A DNA stretch of 64,000 nt, taken from assembly GCA_001661515.1 (NCBI GenBank), contig LUVW01000002.1, forward strand, positions 193,850-257,849, read 5' to 3'. Each line of letters begins with the position of its first letter. The stretch's first letter is position 1. The translations under genes were made by a program, and so were the position numbers. Under the pieces are notes generated by a model, which worked only from the letters and a program-made list of their open reading frames with translations, did not search any database and was not told the origin of the DNA. The DNA is from Capniomyces stellatus. Its lineage: Eukaryota; Kickxellomycota; Harpellomycetes; Harpellales; Legeriomycetaceae. Shown here piece after piece: positions 58,337 to 64,000 of the stretch.

Positions 58337-58831
58337 TTGACCAATATTTAAATAAAAATATGGATGAATAATGTGATGAAATAGGCGAGGAGGTATGTTT
58401 GGATGTTGAGCTCTAAACTATCTTGTTTATTCTTTATTTATTTGGTTTTTTTTTTTTTGGTTACTACTTGATTCATATTCTATCCTAATTTACCCTAGTC
58501 TACATTTTCTACTTTTTAGAAAGCTTTAGTTTTATATTTCCAATATTATCGGTGAAATTCTACACCACTTTTACTGTTTTATTTCTATATTTAGTTTTAT
58601 ATTTAGTTTTATTGATTTAGTTTTATTGATTTAGTTTCTAATGTTACATTATAAATGCTTTTTCCACCTCATTTTTTTATAACAATGGTGACCCATAACC
58701 GTTTAAAAATAAAGCATAATGAGTATTAAAGAGTATAAAATAGCATATTTTTGTTTGTTGGTTTACTTGTTTAGCAAAATGAAAATAAAAAATGCTGTTT
58801 GTGTAAAGTTGCTAGTTATGTTTGTTTACAA
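58337..58831. other. Convergent 3' spacer with TTTAGTTTTAT repeat
   Basis: About 500 bp between converging genes. Holds a roughly 17-bp repeat of ATTTAGTTTTATTG (58588-58637). No gene was seen. Confidence 0.6.
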
Positions 58832-60451
58832 TTAAATCTTTGAAAATTTATTGTTGACAGCGTCATACTTGACGTCAAAAGAAACTCTGATATTCAAGTT
58901 TCCAGCGTTTGTGCAAATAGCCCCTTCAGGCAGGTCTTCATGGCTCCAAGAATTAGATTCACAGAGGTAGAACTTTGACTTTTCAGCTGGGTCACACATC
59001 ATATTGCCGGTCTTGCAGGACTCGTTTAAAAGCGAACCTACGTCCAGGTCGTTCAAATCGCCCAACTTGACACGTCTTGGCTTCTGGGCGTTGTTGTATC
59101 CTTTGCTGTATCCCTTTGATGGCTTTGATGGCTTTTTCTTGTAGACATTCGAGTCTTCTTCACAATCATCTTCATCATACTTTTCGTCATTATATTCCTC
59201 CTCATCTTCACAATCCTCATATTCCTGGTATGCTGAATGTTCTTCTTCGTCATCTTCTTCCAAAATGGTTGGCTTTGAACTGGTTGTTTCATTGGTTCTT
59301 GTTTCAGTGATTCTTGTTTCAGTGATTCTTGATTCGGTGGTCTTTGTGGTTCTCATTTCGGTGGCTCTTGTTGCGGTGGTTTTTGTGGTCATTTCGTCAT
59401 CACCCTTGGTATCAAAAGTATCTTCAACAGTATCTTCAAAATCATCCTCGGTATCATCCTCGGTATCTTCAACAGTATCTTCAACATCATCCTCGGTATC
59501 ATCCTCGATATCTTCAACAGTATCTTCAACAGTATCTTCAACAGTATCTTCAACAGTATCTTCAACAGTATCTTCAACAGTATCTTCAACAGTATCTTCA
59601 ACAGTATCTTCAACAGTATCTTCAACAATATCTTCAACAGTATCTTCAACATTACTCTCTGTATCATCAAAATCATTCACAGTTTCTTCAACATCATCCA
59701 AAGTATCATCTGTATCAGCATCAACATCTACAGCGTCATCATCGTTAAAAATTTCATCTGTAATGTCATGAACATCCACAAAATCATTTGCGGTTTCATC
59801 TGCAGTATCGTCACCATCTGCTGGAAGAGTATCTTCATTCTCATTTTCCAAATCATCCAAGTTGTCCGAGTCATTTGAAATTAAATCAGTGGTTTGTATT
59901 TCAGAATCTTCAGCATTGGTTGTTTCTTCATCCTCAGAGCTATCAGCTTCGTCCAAGTCTACTTGGTCAACTACGGCTGAGATTGCTGTTGTTGGGGAAC
60001 TACTGAGTTCGGTTAGCTCCGATGCAAAATCCACTAGCATATCGACTTCAGGGCCAGGCTTTAACAGATCTTTTACGATCTCCTTTTTTGGCAAGTTGTC
60101 AGCCATTGGAGATGTACCCTCTCGACCGCTTTCATCAATGTTTGTGGTGGCGCTGGGGCTTGAGCTTGTATCTTCAGTGTCGTCCGACTCATCAATAGGA
60201 ATATCTAATTCCAGGTCATTGTTGTCGTCGCTATTGCCGAGATCATTGTTAGACCCGTTTTGTCTTTTACCAAACTCCAAAGCGGGATTATCATTACTTC
60301 TAATAACCACCGTTGGTGCGTTCAAACCGTCACTTGAGATAGCCTCACGCTTAGCGCGCAAACTTCCTGAACTGGCGCTGTGATCTAGGTTTTGAGCACT
60401 GATGCTAGCGGCAACCAGGCTCATAATGTATATGCGTGCGTTGAATTTCAT
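58832..60451 (-). CDS. Secreted acidic repeat protein with CBM19-like C-terminus
   Basis: Single exon, 539 residues from the ATG at 60451 (an in-frame TTG lies upstream). Signal peptide 1-19 (IYIMSLVAASISA). Residues about 60-380 are extremely acidic, rich in Asp/Glu/Thr/Val, and include a perfect block of VEDT repeats; then a Thr-rich stretch (TKTTATRATEMRTTK), an acidic EEDDEEEHSAY region and a Lys/Pro/Tyr basic patch (KKKPSKPSKGYSKGY). The end holds four Cys, C-x6-C-x10-C-x15-C, in CKTGNMMC..YLCESNSW..GAIC, matching the tail of the LPMO-like protein at 41705. It looks like a secreted, possibly calcium-binding and O-glycosylated adhesin or wall protein that binds chitin. TATAAATA at 60531-60538 is its likely TATA box. 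No ortholog is recognised. Confidence 0.8.
   Translation of the reverse strand: MKFNARIYIMSLVAASISAQNLDHSASSGSLRAKREAISSDGLNAPTVVIRSNDNPALEFGKRQNGSNNDLGNSDDNNDLELDIPIDESDDTEDTSSSPSATTNIDESGREGTSPMADNLPKKEIVKDLLKPGPEVDMLVDFASELTELSSSPTTAISAVVDQVDLDEADSSEDEETTNAEDSEIQTTDLISNDSDNLDDLENENEDTLPADGDDTADETANDFVDVHDITDEIFNDDDAVDVDADTDDTLDDVEETVNDFDDTESNVEDTVEDIVEDTVEDTVEDTVEDTVEDTVEDTVEDTVEDTVEDTVEDIEDDTEDDVEDTVEDTEDDTEDDFEDTVEDTFDTKGDDEMTTKTTATRATEMRTTKTTESRITETRITETRTNETTSSKPTILEEDDEEEHSAYQEYEDCEDEEEYNDEKYDEDDCEEDSNVYKKKPSKPSKGYSKGYNNAQKPRRVKLGDLNDLDVGSLLNESCKTGNMMCDPAEKSKFYLCESNSWSHEDLPEGAICTNAGNLNIRVSFDVKYDAVNNKFSKI
59410..59660 (-). repeat. 12-bp minisatellite encoding VEDT
   Basis: On the plus strand the unit is TATCTTCAACAG; about ten perfect copies (59510-59630) flanked by diverged ones encoding IEDDTEDD-type variants. 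The unit is a multiple of three, so copy-number change keeps the frame. Confidence 0.95.
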
Positions 60452-62447
60452 AATGAAAAGCAATGTTAAATTGTGAGTATATTTGCGATAAATGCAGTTT
60501 CAACAGGCGCTAGTCAATGATTTCTTTGATTATTTATACTGTTTTAGATTAGCTGCTGCTTTTTGTCAACATTGGCTTTTTCAAATATCGACTTTTTGAT
60601 GGAACAATATGATTGAAGTTTATGCATTTTGGTTATTTCTTGCGGCTTTTTTAGGCCCATCTTTTTTTTTAAAAAAAAAACTTTTACTTGTCGCCTTAAA
60701 GTTAATTTCAATCTTATGCTTTAATAACCGCAATTACGTAAAGTCTATACTGATACTGAAACTGAAATTATAATTTATAAAAGCAGCTATTGATTTAGCC
60801 AGTGGTTCAGCATATAAAGTGCGTTATTTACATAATTAGCCTGTACATTTTACAACCTTTGACAGTATAAGCATCAATGTTGAGCAAAATTAATTCAAGC
60901 ATTCGAATGGGTTTAAAAGTCAATTAAAAAAAGATGGTAGCTTTGACAATCTTAACTAGTTTTAAACTCTTGGTTTTATATAAAAAAAAATCTATTTATA
61001 AAGCCTTATCGCCTAAATTTATGAAATTAGCAAAGTCAATAGTTAAGCTAGAAAGATTATATCCCAATGGGTTTAAAGCGAATCTGCAACAAATGATTAA
61101 CTTGATTTGAAAATACCCTAATTAGGCTAAATTCATTCAAATAAGCAGCTAACAACAGCCAAAACAGTTGATGTAGCGACTGCCGTCAAGTTAAACTGTA
61201 TTAATCCCTGAGCCAGAATCAGCCAACTGCTGACAGTGTAAAATAATCCTCATCTTTATCTACAAAGGGGAGGAGAGAGTGCCTTTGATTAAACCACACC
61301 GTTTTAGCAACCATAGTTTAGAAACTAGGTGGGGTTTTTTTTATCGACAAAGAGGGAAAAATGAATGTGTATAAGAGGGCCTTGTCCATATAGCATACTA
61401 TCAAGTCCTGGGCATGGCTACTGATGCTTACAAGGTACAAGTGTAATATGTTGGTATTGGACATCCACTACTTACAAACTTCAATATTTGATTGCATTGT
61501 AGGTTTAAAGCATTGGACTAGAATGCTTGATAAGCCAAAGTTGACTTGGGAGTTTAAATATAACTCTAGTCTGTTAATTCTAAAAATAAACACTTGAATT
61601 CCCGTTGCACTTAAAAAGTAAATTAAGTTACACACGCTCATTAATCGCAACAGTTTAAACCAAGGAATGTCACGCTTAGCTTTAAAGTGGCAAGGCGATG
61701 TTTCTAAACGAAGCAAAGGTAAAAAAAAAATGATTTGAACAATGGCGGGATTCTAAAATTTTGTTTTTGTTTTTGTTTTTACTTTTGCTTTTTAAAAGGG
61801 TCTTGTTTGTTTTTGGAACAGTTTTGTCGTTAAAGAAAAGCGCATCAGTAGTTTAATACTGAAGCCAGTTCACAAAGCACACTTGGCTCTTTAAAAAACT
61901 CTTTAGCGTGAAAACAAACTGAGATGTGAGAGATGGGAACTAAATCTATTATTAGTCTTAGTTTTAGTTTTAGTTTTAGTTGTAGTTCTAGTTTTACTTT
62001 ACTATTTACTTTACTGATAAAATAAATACATATTTGATTGATGAGGTTTGTAAAACCACGAATGGTAAATATTATTCGCTAATTTTTCAAGTTTGAAGTT
62101 TGATTTTTTCAAGCAGGAAATTACTCGATTTTTTTTTCATCATTAACAATATCGAACATGGGAATTGGAAAAAATTTACAATACTAGGGACCAAGAAGGT
62201 TCAGAAAAGAAAAAAAAATACTAGAACCAAGAGATTGGCTATAGTAAAAAGCTTATATATTATTATTGGTGATGAGATTATTATAAAAAGATATACCGCT
62301 TGATTTGTATTACCCAACAGAATCCAAATTGTGGTAATAAAAAAAAAACGCCGCTTTGCTCGATTCAAGTAGAAAGTAGAGGTGGTTGAAAGAGTTAGGT
62401 GAGTTGGAATCTAAAGAAATAAGGAGGTCGTTGTAATTAGGCAAAAG
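60452..62447. other. 2-kb divergent intergenic region
   Basis: Promoters of the secreted repeat-protein gene (-) and the J-domain gene (+). Holds (GTTTTA)n near 61955-61985 and A/T homopolymer inverted runs near 60662-60682. A short frame MSRLALKWQGDVSKRSK at 61660-61720 runs into GTAAAA, but no continuation was found. No gene is supported. Confidence 0.45.
60531..60538 (-). promoter_or_regulatory. TATA box of the secreted repeat-protein gene
   Basis: TATAAATA on the minus strand, about 80 nt upstream of the ATG at 60451. Same octamer as at the second LPMO-like gene. Confidence 0.5.
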
Positions 62448-63542
62448 ATGCAAATTCAGGAGTTGGCGAAGGTTGTAAGACGGAAGTTTGAAAAGAACGT
62501 GCTATTATTTCGAAATGGGGAGAACACCCGATTGAGAGAGGATGGCTGTAGGATTGCTAGTGATCTACAGAGTCTTATCGAGGAAATGAAAGGCAATAAG
62601 GAAGCGAAATGGGGGGTAAGCGGATACTTGCGTAAAATTGGAGGGGAAAGGACGACGAAATGTGCGAGAGAGGCTGGGGTAAATCATCAACACTTGAACA
62701 CAGGGATTATGATGGGAAATGGATATAGGGAATTTGGGCAGGCGAGAATGTACAGCACCCTAAGAAACAGAATGTTCAAAAAGAAAAAGAAAAAAACGCA
62801 CTATGAGATTCTGAATGTGTTGTCGACAAGTACGGGAAAAGAAATAAAGTCGGCGTATTATAAATTGTCGTTGCTGTACCACCCAGATCAATACAACAAA
62901 AGGAAAAAGGCTACAGGAAAGGAGGGAGAGGAAGGGAGGGAGGGAGAGGGCGAGAGTAAGGAAGAAAAACACAAGAGTGGGCATGAGGAATTTATCAAGA
63001 TATCAGAGGCGTATAAAGTGTTGAGGAATGAGCATACGCGGAGGGTGTATGATCGAGAAATAGGAGTTATGAGCCGACAGGGACTGGGAAGTGGTAATGG
63101 CAGGGGCTTTGGTGGAAGCAGGAATCAGCACGAGTCGGGGGGATTCGAAAACAACAGGTATAACATATACAATAGGAGTAAACCCGAATCTGAGTCGGGG
63201 GAATTTAGGGAAGGAGGTGGGGAAAGGAATAGTTGGAATCACGAGCAAAACTTGAATTATGCAAACCGAGTGCGTAGAACGATATTTAAACGAGAGAATG
63301 GATATGATTACAACGACCCACGGACGTATATGGGCGGAGGAAGAGGCGGGAGTAGACATGGGGGTTCAAAGGCTGGTGATGAAGCCAGGACTGGAGGTGT
63401 AATGTATAAGAGCTTTGATGGATTTGTGGATCGGAAAAGTAGGACAAGTGAGTATTTAAAGTTCTATGGGGCAGTTGTTGGAAGCTTTGTATTTATAGGA
63501 GCAGTTGGGGTGTTTGGATTTGGCGCATCAAAGTTGTTTTAG
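62448..63542 (+). CDS. Membrane-anchored J-domain (DnaJ) protein
   Basis: Hsp70 co-chaperone. Single exon, 364 residues. The J domain begins at residue 117 (THYEILNV), with HPD at residues 145-147 (LLYHPDQY), and ends near FIKISEAYKVLRNEHTRRVYD. A Lys/Glu/Gly-rich insert of about 30 residues after HPD lengthens the loop before helix 3. The C-terminal 25 residues form one hydrophobic helix (FYGAVVGSFVFIGAVGVFGFG), so it is probably tail-anchored or inserted in a membrane. Class III: no Gly/Phe or zinc-finger region, although a Gly/Arg/Asn-rich linker follows. Basic residues and RMYSTLRNRMF ahead of the J domain suggest mitochondria, as for DNAJC30-like proteins, but a cleavable leader is not clear at the annotated start. 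Met101 is an alternative start. Confidence 0.85.
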   Translation: MQIQELAKVVRRKFEKNVLLFRNGENTRLREDGCRIASDLQSLIEEMKGNKEAKWGVSGYLRKIGGERTTKCAREAGVNHQHLNTGIMMGNGYREFGQARMYSTLRNRMFKKKKKKTHYEILNVLSTSTGKEIKSAYYKLSLLYHPDQYNKRKKATGKEGEEGREGEGESKEEKHKSGHEEFIKISEAYKVLRNEHTRRVYDREIGVMSRQGLGSGNGRGFGGSRNQHESGGFENNRYNIYNRSKPESESGEFREGGGERNSWNHEQNLNYANRVRRTIFKRENGYDYNDPRTYMGGGRGGSRHGGSKAGDEARTGGVMYKSFDGFVDRKSRTSEYLKFYGAVVGSFVFIGAVGVFGFGASKLF

Positions 63543-64000
63543 ATTGTTGAAATAAATTTTAGTTTAGTTATTATTACTGTCGGTTTTTTGGACGTATTTT
63601 TGAATATGTGGAATGTGCGTGAATGTGCGCGTGAATATACAAAAAGACCAATGACTGAAAATCAGTAATAACAAGATACCAACGACACATATATCAAAGA
63701 GCATGTTTTCTTTTTTAAATAAAAATAAAAACAAAATCAGTTGGTAAAAAAAAAGGGGACATGGAAATAATAGGCTTCGTAAAGCTTTTATTTAATAATG
63801 AATATAAATGAGATAAAAGAATAAAGAGTAAAGTGATAAAAAGGTATTTTAGATGTAAACAGAAAGAAATAAAAAACAGCTAGCCAAAAAAAAAAAAACT
63901 ATAGACTGTTGTTAAAAGTGGAGGTCAAAAGTGAAAGCCAAAAGTTTCCGTTTTTTTTTAATTAAAAAATATTTTGAAGATATTTTAAACGGCAGCAACC
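63543..64000. other. AT-rich 3' flank
   Basis: Downstream of the J-domain gene to the window edge. A-rich tracts; no gene is seen. Confidence 0.55.

Noticed and set aside
59265..59771. Long plus-strand frame rich in Ser and Val opposite the VEDT repeats
   Set aside because: It is the antisense of the 12-bp repeat; the minus strand has the signal peptide and Cys module, so this frame is a by-product.
1..64000. CRISPR arrays, bacterial operons or phage genes
   Set aside because: Repeats present are simple tandem or coding repeats without spacers; spliced genes and nuclear proteins show eukaryotic DNA.

Overview
The window is eukaryotic nuclear DNA from a fungus. Introns are many and mostly short (about 46-325 nt, GT..AG), intergenic DNA is very AT-rich, and the gene set is fungal: a MetX-type serine O-acetyltransferase, a Spo7-like Nem1 partner, a Bro1-family ESCRT protein, NMD3, SF3a60, a Nup82/Nup88 nucleoporin, a forkhead factor and secreted chitin-related proteins. 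Gene density, A+T richness, Asn/Ser/Thr-rich repeats and two copper-oxygenase-like secreted proteins fit an early-diverging fungus of the Kickxellomycotina/Harpellales kind (gut associates of arthropods). That placement is inference, not proof. I found no rRNA, tRNA, CRISPR array, prophage or intact transposon.

Layout. 0-4 kb: a tandem pair of related genes of unknown function on the minus strand; the second copy is interrupted by an in-frame TGA exactly where the first has Cys. 4-6.1 kb (+): mitochondrial-type serine/homoserine O-acetyltransferase. 6.5-8.2 kb (-): NMD3. 9.1-10.4 kb (-): seven-helix membrane protein. 11.2-15 kb (-): Nup82/Nup88-like nucleoporin, probably with a 4-nt first coding exon. 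15-23.2 kb: an 8-kb gene-poor stretch with microsatellites and hairpins. 23.2-25.4 kb (+): forkhead factor. 26.5-28.6 kb (+): mitochondrial ribosomal protein L1 in ten small exons. 29.7-34.7 kb (+): kinesin-3-like protein with a degenerate motor and a C-terminal PH domain. 35.2-37.7 kb (+): SF3a60. 38.9-40.7 kb (+): Spo7-like. 41.7-43 kb (-): LPMO-like enzyme with a chitin-binding tail. 44.86 kb: an assembly gap between C homopolymers. 46.4-48.4 kb (-): sphingoid-base-phosphate phosphatase. 50.7-51.5 kb (+): second LPMO-like enzyme. 53.9-58.3 kb (+): Bro1/ALIX/PalA-like protein. 58.8-60.5 kb (-): secreted acidic repeat protein with the same kind of chitin-binding tail. 62.4-63.5 kb (+): J-domain protein.

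How the genes relate. Most are unrelated housekeeping genes. One functional theme recurs: two secreted LPMO-like proteins whose mature N-terminus would be His, and a secreted acidic repeat protein that shares a four-Cys chitin-binding-like module with one of them. All three have a plausible TATA box upstream, which suggests regulated or high expression of a chitin-directed secretome. Exon models were built by eye from splice signals, reading phase and remembered family alignments. Coordinates are good where I state phase agreement and weaker at the N-termini I flag.
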